Positions 26,189-33,698 of a stretch of 64,000 nucleotides of DNA are shown here, in pieces; position 1 is the stretch's first letter; the number at the start of each line of letters is the position of its first letter. Below the pieces are notes generated by a model. That model was not told the DNA's origin. It did no database searches and was given only the letters and a program-made list of their open reading frames with translations. Origin of the DNA: Victivallales bacterium (GTDB lineage: Bacteria > Verrucomicrobiota > Lentisphaeria > Oligosphaerales > Oligosphaeraceae); the NCBI GenBank assembly GCA_017417585.1, contig JAFPYX010000094.1, positions 1-64,000 of the forward strand, in the 5' to 3' direction. The translations under genes were made by a program, and so were the position numbers.

Positions 26189-26932
26189 ATGAGCAATTCC
26201 GGCGACATCCTACTGCTTGGCATCGGCACAGCCGGCTCCCGGGCGGCCTACTACATCTATCAGCGCGGTGGCCTTCCCGGCCTTCGCATCCTGGCGGTCG
26301 ACTCCGGCGACGCCGTCCATGAAATCCCCTCTGCCTTGCAGAGCGCGGAGCTGCCGTTGCCACCAAAGATGCCGGTTGGCGAAGCCGCCCGGGAGGCCAA
26401 CGCGGTTCTGAATTCCACCATCGACTTCCACCTGCATGGCGCCCGAATGCTCTTCATCGTCACCTTTCTGGGCGGCAACACGGGCGCCTATTACACCCAG
26501 ACCGCACTGGACTACGCCAAAACCCACGGCATTCCCGCGGCCGCGCTGGTCGCCATGCCCCACGAATTCGACAGCGACGAATGCAAATGGATCGCCAACG
26601 ACGCCCTGGACACTCTTCGCGCCCAGCACTTCCAGGTCCTGAGTCTGGACTGCCAGTCCTTCGGGGCTTTTTTCCCGGATCAGGAACGGGAGGCGGCCTA
26701 TCCGCAGGCGGTACGCTGGATTGCCGAGACGACATTGGGACACCTGAAGCTCTTCACGATTGGGGAGGCCTCTCGGCAGGGGAATGCCAATTCAAACGCC
26801 GCGGGCCGCTCGCTGCCCGACATGGCGCTGGGCGACCTGTCCAGAGGCATCTTCACCAATGTTCCCGCGACCTTCTTCAATGGCGAGAATCTCGACCTGC
26901 CAACCTACTGGCGACAGCACTCGAAGCAGTAG
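26189..26932 (+). CDS. Reduced FtsZ-like protein: degenerate GTPase half plus C-terminal FtsA-binding-type peptide
   Basis: 247 residues (FtsZ is normally 350-450). The first ~185 residues follow the FtsZ/tubulin N-domain: strand 1 and loop T1 as ILLLGIGTAGSRAA (7-20), AVDSG (36-40) at the AVNTD position, and the signature strand and loop MLFIVTFLGGNTGAYY (87-102), where FtsZ has GGGTGTG. HGIPAAALVAMPHEF then aligns with the GILTVAVVTKPF strand. The T7 loop (NxDxxD) and the whole C-terminal domain are absent. The protein runs straight to SRGIFTNVPATFFNGENL and DLPTYWRQ, matching the conserved FtsZ C-terminal peptide (G-E-x-L-D-x-P-T-F-x-R) that binds FtsA. Co-transcribed with ftsA. Confidence 0.75.
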   Translation: MSNSGDILLLGIGTAGSRAAYYIYQRGGLPGLRILAVDSGDAVHEIPSALQSAELPLPPKMPVGEAAREANAVLNSTIDFHLHGARMLFIVTFLGGNTGAYYTQTALDYAKTHGIPAAALVAMPHEFDSDECKWIANDALDTLRAQHFQVLSLDCQSFGAFFPDQEREAAYPQAVRWIAETTLGHLKLFTIGEASRQGNANSNAAGRSLPDMALGDLSRGIFTNVPATFFNGENLDLPTYWRQHSKQ

Positions 26933-26993
26933 GCCAGGGACTTCCGGGACATGAGTCCTGAATCCTGTATAGCCTGATTGGAAATCTTTCGAC

Positions 26994-27052
26994 TTTAACC
27001 TTTGACCTTTTCGATTTAACCTCTAACCTCTAACCTTTGACCTCTAACCTCT
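26994..27052. repeat. Period-7 tandem array upstream of the aldolase gene
   Basis: Eight heptanucleotides in phase (TTTAACC, TTTGACC, TTTTCGA, TTTAACC, TCTAACC, TCTAACC, TTTGACC, TCTAACC) ending two bases before the ATG at 27055. Confidence 0.85.
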
Positions 27053-27054
27053 AC

Positions 27055-28986
27055 ATGACTAGCATTGCTGCATCCCTCAAGGCGCTGGCGGCACTCTCCC
27101 GCCAATATGGCTCCGACCCCGAATATGTCTTCCTGGGCGGTGGAAACACCTCCTTCAAGACCAAGACCGATCTATATATCAAGCCCTCCGGCGTGGCGCT
27201 GGCGACCATCCAGCCCGAACAGTTCCTGAAGATGGACCGCAAGGACCTCCAGAAGGTCTTCACCGAGGGTCCGAAGGTCGAGGGCGACGCCCGCGAGGCG
27301 CTGGTCAAGGCGTTGCAGCTGGCCGCTGTGCGGCCGCAAGGCGCGGGACGTCCCTCCGTCGAGGCACCGGTTCACGAGATTATCCAGTATCAATTTGTGG
27401 TTCATACACATCCTGCGCTGGTCAACGGGCTCACCTGCGCCAAGGACGGCAAGGCCGCATGCGCAAAGCTCTTCCCGAAGGCCGTCTGGCTGGACTACTG
27501 CAACCCCGGCAGTACGCTCGCCTTCAATGTCAAGAAGGCGCTGGACGCTGCCGCCAAGAAGACCGGCAAACAGCCGCAGGTGATCTTCCTGCAAAAGCAC
27601 GGCGTCTTCATCGGCGCGGACACCTGCGACGAGGTCGCCAAACTCTATGGCCAAGTGATGGACACCCTCAAGAAAGCCTACAAGAAGGCGAAGGTCGCCG
27701 TCACCGACCCGGACCTGGACACCATCGCGGACGACGCGCTGCTGGAGACCGCGCCCGTTCTGCGCACGCTGCTCTCCGACGCGGAGGGCAACCGCGCCAT
27801 CGTGAAGGCGGTCGGCAACTCCACCGCCTTCGCGGGACCGCTGACCCCGGACCACATCGTCTATGCCAAGTCCTTCGCCTACAAGGGCACAGCGGAGGCG
27901 GCGAGCCTGGCGGCCTTCCAGAAGAAGTTTGGCTATCAGCCGAAGGTCCTGGAGATTCCCGGCAAGGGCCTCTTCACCGCAGGTGCCACGCTCAATGACG
28001 CGAAATCCAGCGCCATCGCATTGGCCAACGCCCGCAAAATCGAGGCGCTCACGGCGGCCTTCGGCGGACCGAACTACCTGACCAGGAAAGAATACTCCTT
28101 CATTGAGAACTGGGAAGTCGAGTCCTACCGCCGCTCCATGAACGGAACGGCCGGCGCCAGCCGCCTGGCCAACCGCGTCTGCGTCGTCACCGGCGGCGCT
28201 CAGGGCTTCGGGCTGGGCATCGCCGAACACCTCATCGCCCAGGGCGGCACTCTCGTTTTGGCCGACATGAACTTCGACGGCGCCAAGGCCGCGGCGGACG
28301 ACCTCTGCACACGCTTCGGCAAGAACCGCGCCTTCGCGGTGGCGGTCAATGTCTCGGACGAGGCGTCCGTGGAGAAGATGATGGCCGACATCGTGCGGGA
28401 GGTCGGCGGCATCGACCTCTTCGTGAACAACGCGGGCGTGGTGCGTTCAGGCTCCGTCATGGAACTCACGCTCAAGGACTTCTCGTTCGTGACCAACATC
28501 AACTACATCGGATACTTCCTCTGCTCCAAATACGCCGCGCGCGTGATGACGAAGCAAATGACCTCGCCCGACAGCCGATGGACCGACATCGTGCAAGTCA
28601 ACTCCAAGAGCGGCCTGGAAGGATCCAACAAGAACGGCGCCTACGCCGGCTCCAAATTCGGCGGCATCGGCCTCACCCAGTCCTTTGCCAAGGAGCTGGT
28701 CACCAGCCACATCAAGGTCAATTCCGTGTGCCCCGGAAACTACCTGGACGGTCCGCTCTGGAGCGATCCCGTCCGCGGACTCTTCGTGCAATACCTCCAG
28801 GCCGGCAAGGTCCCCGGCGCCAAGAATGTCGAGGACGTGCGCGAGTTCTATATGGCGAAGGTGCCCATGCACCGCGGATGCCTGCCGTCCGATGTCGCGC
28901 GCGCCATCATCTACTGCGTCGAGCAGGAGTACGAGACCGGCCAGGCCATCCCCGTGACCGGTGGACAGAACATGCTCCACGCTTAG
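27055..28986 (+). CDS. Bifunctional class II aldolase / short-chain dehydrogenase
   Basis: 643 residues. N-terminal class II aldolase/adducin domain (~1-340): GGGNTSFKTK and zinc His residues in VVHTHPALVNG and LQKHGVFIG. C-terminal SDR domain (~370-643): VCVVTGGAQGFGLGIAEHL for cofactor, NNAGVV, Ser in VNSKSGLEG and YxxxK in AYAGSKFGG. This fusion is the type that cleaves rhamnulose-1-phosphate and oxidises the lactaldehyde product; other deoxy-sugar phosphates are possible. The rhamnosidase-like gene at 13288 fits a rhamnose route. The start is not preceded by a ribosome site but by a heptanucleotide array. Confidence 0.88.
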   Translation: MTSIAASLKALAALSRQYGSDPEYVFLGGGNTSFKTKTDLYIKPSGVALATIQPEQFLKMDRKDLQKVFTEGPKVEGDAREALVKALQLAAVRPQGAGRPSVEAPVHEIIQYQFVVHTHPALVNGLTCAKDGKAACAKLFPKAVWLDYCNPGSTLAFNVKKALDAAAKKTGKQPQVIFLQKHGVFIGADTCDEVAKLYGQVMDTLKKAYKKAKVAVTDPDLDTIADDALLETAPVLRTLLSDAEGNRAIVKAVGNSTAFAGPLTPDHIVYAKSFAYKGTAEAASLAAFQKKFGYQPKVLEIPGKGLFTAGATLNDAKSSAIALANARKIEALTAAFGGPNYLTRKEYSFIENWEVESYRRSMNGTAGASRLANRVCVVTGGAQGFGLGIAEHLIAQGGTLVLADMNFDGAKAAADDLCTRFGKNRAFAVAVNVSDEASVEKMMADIVREVGGIDLFVNNAGVVRSGSVMELTLKDFSFVTNINYIGYFLCSKYAARVMTKQMTSPDSRWTDIVQVNSKSGLEGSNKNGAYAGSKFGGIGLTQSFAKELVTSHIKVNSVCPGNYLDGPLWSDPVRGLFVQYLQAGKVPGAKNVEDVREFYMAKVPMHRGCLPSDVARAIIYCVEQEYETGQAIPVTGGQNMLHA

Positions 28987-29012
28987 TGCAAGGTAGGTAT
29001 TAACGACCTCCC

Positions 29013-29057
29013 CTGGGTGTCTCGCCAATTTGAAAGATGGCGGGGCACCCCTTTTTT
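29013..29057 (+). terminator. Rho-independent terminator after the aldolase gene
   Basis: Arms GGGTGTCTCGCC and GGCGGGGCACCC (imperfect) followed by a run of six T. Confidence 0.8.
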
Positions 29058-29072
29058 GTTGAAAGTCTCCTC

Positions 29073-29206
29073 ACAAGGGCACCTAATAGAACTTTTGCTT
29101 AAGGCTTAAAGCTTAAAGTGAAAAGATTTCGCCATGTCCCGCTGGTGGGGCGGCTTGAAATCTGGCTTGTGGTTCAAGGAGGCACCTTCATGGGGGACAA
29201 AGCTTA
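29073..29206. repeat. Dispersed repeat G, copy 1
   Basis: Shares CACAAGGGCACCTA and GAACTTTTGCTTAAGGCTTA with the reverse complement of 59928-59999. Its two ends resemble each other in inverted orientation (CACAAGGGCACCT and, on the other strand, CATGAAGGTGCCT), as in a small terminal-inverted-repeat element. Confidence 0.6.
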
Positions 29207-29212
29207 TTAAAA

Positions 29213-29257
29213 CTAGTTGCTCTAGTTGCTCTAGAAACACTAGCAGTTCTAGTTGAT
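29213..29257. repeat. Period-9 CTAG array
   Basis: Five nonanucleotides: CTAGTTGCT, CTAGTTGCT, CTAGAAACA, CTAGCAGTT and CTAGTTGAT. The last one supplies the -35 box of the following promoter. Confidence 0.8.
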
Positions 29258-29280
29258 TTTCCCTAATTTTCTCCTATAAT
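29253..29280 (+). promoter_or_regulatory. Sigma70-type promoter of pseudopilin gene 1
   Basis: TTGATT, 16-base spacer, TATAAT. The same boxes with the same spacer stand before the paralogous gene at 30881-30908. AT-rich leader to the ATG at 29332. Confidence 0.75.
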
Positions 29281-29331
29281 TATAAAAATTCTCAATTATT
29301 CCTTCTTTTGACAAATTCACATAAAATTCCC

Positions 29332-30201
29332 ATGAAAAAGACCTTCACCCTGATCGAACTGCTTGTCGTCATCGCGATCATCGCGATTCTGGCCTCGATG
29401 CTCCTGCCCGCCTTGAGCAAGGCGCGTGAGAAGGCCAAGACTATCTCCTGCCTCAACAACCAGAAGCAGACTGCACTGGGCATGCTGATGTACGCCGACG
29501 ACAATGGCGGCATCATGTTGTGCGCCATCCACGAAAACAACACGGATGCCCCCACCCAGCCCAGCTGGATCGGCTACCGCGCCTTCTACTCCAACGTGGA
29601 CTGGTACAAGAAGAACTGGAACAACGACGCCAATTTCAAGGACACTGGCTCGAAGCCCGGCCTGAAGATGGCATTGAGCCAGGGATACTACTCCGGCTGG
29701 GTGGACGAGTGCCCGACCGCCCGCACCAAACGGTCGACCCGCCCCGTCTGGCTCCACGAGTACTGCTATGCAATGCCGGCCTTCAACCGTTCCTACGGTG
29801 CCTGCCCGGGCGCCTACGCCGACGGCTCCAACGACAACAAGAACCGCAACTTCATGAATTTCAGCAACGCGGTCTGCGGCCCTGCCAAGTGCTGGCTGCT
29901 CGCCGATTCCATGCACCAGACCACCCCCGACAAGTCCGAATACGGCTATTCCCGCGCCTGGGTCAACATGCCCAACAGCGAGACCAACGGCAAACTCGCC
30001 GCCCGCCATCTCCAGAAAGGCAACATGGCCTATGCCGATGGCCATGCGACAACCCTCGGCTATCAGCAGATGGCACAGGAAATCGCCTACGTCTGCTACT
30101 GGGTGAATCCACAGTACATGTGGCTTGGCGGCGCCGGCGGCTCCCTCATCCAGGTCACCGTCGACACCTCCGTGCGCTACGTCTCCTGGGACAACACCTG
30201 A
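29332..30201 (+). CDS. Pseudopilin-like secreted protein with H-X9-DG motif, paralogue 1
   Basis: 289 residues. The N-terminus [35 protein letters not shown] is a type IV prepilin signal: short basic leader, cleavage before F5 expected, Glu at +5. The soluble domain ends with [17 protein letters not shown], the H-X9-DG motif of the pseudopilin-like families abundant in Planctomycetes, Verrucomicrobia and Lentisphaerae. Probably processed by a prepilin peptidase and exported by a type II secretion or pilus-like machine. Its role is unknown. It is about 60% similar to the next gene by eye and has its own promoter and terminator. Confidence 0.85.
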   Translation: MKKTFTLIELLVVIAIIAILASMLLPALSKAREKAKTISCLNNQKQTALGMLMYADDNGGIMLCAIHENNTDAPTQPSWIGYRAFYSNVDWYKKNWNNDANFKDTGSKPGLKMALSQGYYSGWVDECPTARTKRSTRPVWLHEYCYAMPAFNRSYGACPGAYADGSNDNKNRNFMNFSNAVCGPAKCWLLADSMHQTTPDKSEYGYSRAWVNMPNSETNGKLAARHLQKGNMAYADGHATTLGYQQMAQEIAYVCYWVNPQYMWLGGAGGSLIQVTVDTSVRYVSWDNT

Positions 30202-30232
30202 TCTGACCGGAGATACACTCCCTTCGACTTCA

Positions 30233-30263
30233 CGCGCCGTCCGGATTCCCGGGCGGCGCGTTT
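30233..30263 (+). terminator. Terminator after pseudopilin 1
   Basis: Arms CGCGCCGTCC and GGGCGGCGCG around an 8-base loop, followed by TTT. Confidence 0.8.
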
Positions 30264-30401
30264 CTGTCTAGCGGGGTGGGTGCCGGCCTCGTATGTCACG
30301 CATGGCTCGCCGGACACGCACGCCGGAAGTGGGTCCAGCAGGACGGGCAGCCCTAGAGGATCTAGGAGTTATCAAAAACAGAGGAAATGGGAAGACTTCG
30401 T

Positions 30402-30840
30402 CACAACTGTCCGGTTAAAGTTTCCCGCGAAGCACGCGAAACACGCAAAAAGCACACGGTCTGCGCTGGCAGGTGAAGCCGCTCCAGCATCGGCTGGAGG
30501 TGACGCGACATCCGTCGCCGGAGCGAAAGGAGATGCCTTTCACCCTGCGCCGTCTGCCACGCCATTGCCGTCCGCTCCGCGGCCGCCGTCTTCACCTGCC
30601 ATCTTTCACGAGTTTCCAGTCCGCGAAAACGCCTGCCACCCGCGCGACATGAAGTGGAGCGCGAGGCCGTCCCGAAGGACGGCGCGGGAAAGCGGGCTTT
30701 CCATGCGGCGGCATTCGCGGCGGCCGCTGCGACCGCCTGCGGGGGGGGAAGGCGTGGGAAGCTCCCTTTCGTGTATTTCGTGTGTTTCGCGGGCAAGCCG
30801 TCCCGGTTTCCCGCATTGCCATTTTTACCGGACAGCAGTG
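30402..30840. mobile_element. Non-autonomous transposable element, family 1 copy 2 (9-bp target duplication)
   Basis: Ends CACAACTGTCCGGTTAAAG and, inverted, CACTGCTGTCCGGTAAAAA. The exact 9-base direct repeat AGACTTCGT flanks it at 30393-30401 and 30841-30849. Subterminal regions carry period-9 motifs in opposite orientation (GCGAAGCAC GCGAAACAC near the left end, TTTCGTGTA TTTCGTGTG near the right). No transposase; interior GC-rich and unrecognised. 439 bases. Confidence 0.88.
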
Positions 30841-30880
30841 AGACTTCGTAATCCGGGGCTTCCTGCCTTCCGCCATCGAT

Positions 30881-30908
30881 TTGATTTTTCCCAAAAATTC
30901 CCTATAAT
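30881..30908 (+). promoter_or_regulatory. Sigma70-type promoter of pseudopilin gene 2
   Basis: TTGATT, 16-base spacer, TATAAT; the downstream leader is AT-rich with ATTCCCATGAAAAAG at the start, also shared with paralogue 1. Confidence 0.75.
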
Positions 30909-30963
30909 TATTATGATTTCTTTGGATTATTGCTCAATTTCCCTAAAATTCCATCAAATTCCC

Positions 30964-31812
30964 ATGAAAAAGTCCTTCACCCTGATTGAACTGCTCGTCG
31001 TCATCGCGATTATCGCGATTCTGGCGTCGATGCTTCTGCCCGCCTTGAGCAAGGCCCGCGAGAAAGCCAAGAGCGTCTCCTGCCTGAACAACATCAAACA
31101 GTGTACGCTGGCCATCCTGATGTACGGAGATGACAACGGCGGCGTGGTGCTTTCCGGCTGCACCGCCGGGTGGACTACGGGTACCGGTGACTACCTGGGC
31201 TGGCGCGTAGTCTATTCCAATATCAAGGACTACAAGAACTGGGCCCTCACCCAGACTTGGAGGACTAACCTGACCGTCATGCTGGGCCAGGGCTACTACT
31301 CCGGCTGGGTGGACGAGTGCCCCAGCGCTCGCAGCGCCCACCACAACCCCGGCATGGTCGGCGACCAGTCCTACGCGATGCCTGCCTTCAATCGTTCCTA
31401 CGGCGCGATGCCCGGCGCATACGTCAACCAGGACATCTGCGGTTATCCGTATCGCAATTTCTTCAAGTACGACAATGCGGTCGGCGGACCCGCCAAGTCC
31501 TGGTTCATCGCGGATGGGCATTTTGCCAGCGACAACCCCTGGCCGCAGGATGGCCGCGAGGTGAGCCACAATTACATCGGCCAAGTCGGGCAGCAGAGCC
31601 ACAGCTTGGCCGCCAAGCACCTCCAGAAGGGCAATATGTCCTTTGCAGACGGCCATGCCGCCACTCTGGACTATCGCCAGATGCAGTACTATGTGGGCAT
31701 TGTCTGCTACTGGGTGACCCCGCAGTACATCTGGGTTGGCGGCAAGGGCGGAGCGTATGTCCCGGTGGACATCAACATCCCCGAAGCCGAAAAGTGCAAG
31801 CAGTGGGACTAA
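30964..31812 (+). CDS. Pseudopilin-like secreted protein with H-X9-DG motif, paralogue 2
   Basis: 282 residues. The prepilin leader is nearly identical to paralogue 1 ([19 protein letters not shown]), and [17 protein letters not shown] and PAFNRSYGA blocks are shared. The C-terminal motif is [17 protein letters not shown]. The first 60 residues are far more conserved than the middle, suggesting different surface functions on a common export scaffold. The gene is independently expressed from the promoter at 30881 and ends at a terminator. Confidence 0.85.
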   Translation: MKKSFTLIELLVVIAIIAILASMLLPALSKAREKAKSVSCLNNIKQCTLAILMYGDDNGGVVLSGCTAGWTTGTGDYLGWRVVYSNIKDYKNWALTQTWRTNLTVMLGQGYYSGWVDECPSARSAHHNPGMVGDQSYAMPAFNRSYGAMPGAYVNQDICGYPYRNFFKYDNAVGGPAKSWFIADGHFASDNPWPQDGREVSHNYIGQVGQQSHSLAAKHLQKGNMSFADGHAATLDYRQMQYYVGIVCYWVTPQYIWVGGKGGAYVPVDINIPEAEKCKQWD

Positions 31813-31841
31813 TCCCTGCATAGAGTGCTTTTCTCCGCAAG

Positions 31842-31872
31842 AAGGCGCATCTTTTGAAGGTGCGCCTTTTTC
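31842..31872 (+). terminator. Terminator after pseudopilin 2
   Basis: AAGGCGCA and TGCGCCTT arms around an 11-base loop, then a T run. Confidence 0.88.
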
Positions 31873-31955
31873 GTGGCGGCATTTCGCAAACCGCTTCGCA
31901 ATTTTCCAGTTATGCATTAGATTATTATGTTTGCCCAGCCATTTGGACGGCAGCC

Positions 31956-33281
31956 ATGACAGAATCCACTATGTTCAACGAACTCGCCATCGCGCTCAAC
32001 GACCAGATCCAGGCCGTCAACCCGGTCGCCTACGAGATGCTCTCCGCACTCGGCAAGCGCATCTACTTCCCCAGCAAGGGCATCCTCAGCCAGTCCGCCG
32101 AGGCCAGGACCCTGGCCAAGAAGTTCAATGCGACCATCGGTACTGCGCTCTCCAACCACCAGGCGATGTGCCTGCCCTGCGTGATGGACTCCCTCCCCGG
32201 ATTCTCCCCCAACGACGCGTTGCTCTACGCGCCATCCTACGGGCAGAAGCCGCTCCGGGAAGCCTGGAAGGCCAAAATCCTGCATGACAACCCCAGCCTG
32301 GCCGATGTGCCCTTCAGCCTCCCCGTGGTCACCAACGGACTCTCCCAGGCGCTTTCCCTGGCGGGCGACCTCTTCCTTGACCCAGGCGACTCCATCTTAA
32401 TTCCTAATATGGTCTGGGACAATTATTTACTGAATTATTCAGAACGTCTCCAGGCCAACTTGAACTTCTTCCCCTTCTTCCTGCAAAGCCATCTCAACAC
32501 GGAAGCCTTCGCCGAGGCTCTTTCCGGCTATTCGGCTGGCCAGAAGGTCTTTGTCATTCTGAACTTCCCGAACAACCCCACGGGCTACACTCCGCTGGAG
32601 ACCGAAGCCCAGGCGTTGGCCGATGCCTTGTTGAAAACCGCCGAGCGTGGCGTGAAGGTGGTGGCGCTGATTGACGACGCCTACTACGGCCTCTTCTTCG
32701 ACCCTGCCTGCCAGCAGGAGTCCCTCTTCTGCAAGATCGCGGGGAAATCCCGCAATCTGATGGCGATCAAGGCTGACGCCGCGACAAAGGAATGCTATGT
32801 CTGGGGGTTGCGCGTCGGCTTCCTCTCCTTCGCCATCGGCGGCGCCGAGGCGGACAGCCCGCTCTTCACCGCCCTGGAGGCCAAGACGGCCGGACTCATC
32901 CGCGCGACGGTCAGCAACTGCTCCGCGCTCTCCCAGAAGATCATCGCCAAGGCCCTGACCTCCGGAAAGTTCTACGAGCAGCGCGCGGAGAATGTCGCCA
33001 TCATGCACGAGCGCTGCAATGCCGTCATGGAGACGCTCGCCGCCCATCCGGAGTACGGCGAGTTCTTTGTCGCCTACCCCTTCAACAGCGGGTATTTCAT
33101 GTGCCTGAAGATTCTCAAGACCACCGCGCCAAAACTGCGGCGTGTCCTTCTTGACCGCTATGCCACTGGCGGGATCGCGATGGGGGAGACCGACCTGCGC
33201 CTGGCGTTCTCCTGCGTCGAGAAGGAGCAGATTCCGGAGCTCTTCGAAACGATCTACCTGGCCTGCAAAGACCTCTCGTAA
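31956..33281 (+). CDS. Pyridoxal-phosphate aminotransferase, class I/II
   Basis: 441 residues from the ATG at 31956 (another in-frame ATG is at 31971). Fold type I motifs: VVTNGLSQALSLAGDLFLDPGD, the Asn in NFPNNPTGY, Asp/Tyr in IDDAYYGLFF, Schiff-base Lys in DAATKECYVWGLRVGF, and the C-terminal Arg in DLRLAFSC. It resembles the aminotransferases that act on branched-chain, aromatic or acidic amino acids; the substrate cannot be fixed. The longer open frame starts in the preceding terminator and is unlikely. Confidence 0.85.
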   Translation: MTESTMFNELAIALNDQIQAVNPVAYEMLSALGKRIYFPSKGILSQSAEARTLAKKFNATIGTALSNHQAMCLPCVMDSLPGFSPNDALLYAPSYGQKPLREAWKAKILHDNPSLADVPFSLPVVTNGLSQALSLAGDLFLDPGDSILIPNMVWDNYLLNYSERLQANLNFFPFFLQSHLNTEAFAEALSGYSAGQKVFVILNFPNNPTGYTPLETEAQALADALLKTAERGVKVVALIDDAYYGLFFDPACQQESLFCKIAGKSRNLMAIKADAATKECYVWGLRVGFLSFAIGGAEADSPLFTALEAKTAGLIRATVSNCSALSQKIIAKALTSGKFYEQRAENVAIMHERCNAVMETLAAHPEYGEFFVAYPFNSGYFMCLKILKTTAPKLRRVLLDRYATGGIAMGETDLRLAFSCVEKEQIPELFETIYLACKDLS

Positions 33282-33412
33282 AACGCCACGGTTTCGCAAA
33301 ACCGTGGTATATTGCCTTTGATGACGGTTCTTTACCCGAAATCGCGCATTCTGCATTCTGGCAATCCTGCCAAGGATGTTCCACCCGAAACACCCCACCC
33401 CTGGAGAATACA

Positions 33413-33583
33413 ATGGCTGCTGAAGTGAAACAAGATGTCTGCGTTGGCTGCGGCGTGTGCGAAGGCGCGTGCCCCGTTGGCGCAATCAAAGTCGATGGAA
33501 CCGCGAAGGTGGACGCCGATGCGTGCGTCTCCTGCGGAGCATGCGCGGGCGAATGCCCTGCCGGCGCAATCGAGGTGAAATAA
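33413..33583 (+). CDS. 2[4Fe-4S] ferredoxin
   Basis: 56 residues, starting with an ATG at 33413 after CTGGAG. Two CxxCxxCxxxC motifs are complete: CVGCGVCEGACP and CVSCGACAGECP, the classic clostridial-type ferredoxin. It carries low-potential electrons, for example for pyruvate:ferredoxin oxidoreductase or hydrogenase, which points to anaerobic metabolism. It lies between the aminotransferase and a terminator and is likely its own short transcript. Confidence 0.95.
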   Translation: MAAEVKQDVCVGCGVCEGACPVGAIKVDGTAKVDADACVSCGACAGECPAGAIEVK

Positions 33584-33606
33584 TCCCCCGATTCGGCTTC
33601 CCCCTA

Positions 33607-33636
33607 CGGTCGGCGCGCCCGCGTCGGCCGTTTTTT
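33607..33636 (+). terminator. Terminator after the ferredoxin gene
   Basis: CGGTCGGCG and CGTCGGCCG pair with two wobble pairs; six T follow. Confidence 0.82.
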
Positions 33637-33640
33637 GTTT

Positions 33641-33676
33641 CTAGCCGGACTAGCAACACTAGACCTGCTAAAGTGT
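33641..33676. repeat. Period-9 CTAG array
   Basis: CTAGCCGGA, CTAGCAACA, CTAGACCTG, CTAAAGTGT, directly after the terminator and 22 bases before the next start. Confidence 0.75.
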
Positions 33677-33698
33677 TGTGCCTGTATTTTTATAACGT

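Larger units (their letters stand above)
28987..29331. other. Intergenic region: terminator, dispersed repeat G, period-9 array, promoter
   Basis: 345 bases without a gene. In order: terminator (29013-29057), repeat G (29073-29206), CTAG nonanucleotide array (29213-29257) and the pseudopilin promoter (29253-29280), each listed separately. Confidence 0.7.
30202..30963. other. Intergenic region between the two pseudopilin genes
   Basis: 762 bases without a gene. Contents: terminator (30233-30260), two CTAG nonanucleotides (30353-30370), a complete transposable element (30402-30840) and the promoter of pseudopilin 2. The open frame running through it into the second pseudopilin is not considered coding. 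Confidence 0.7.

Noticed and set aside
30280..30963. Long N-terminal extension of pseudopilin 2
   Set aside because: It runs through a transposable element with target duplications and the gene's own promoter; the prepilin signal must be at the N-terminus.
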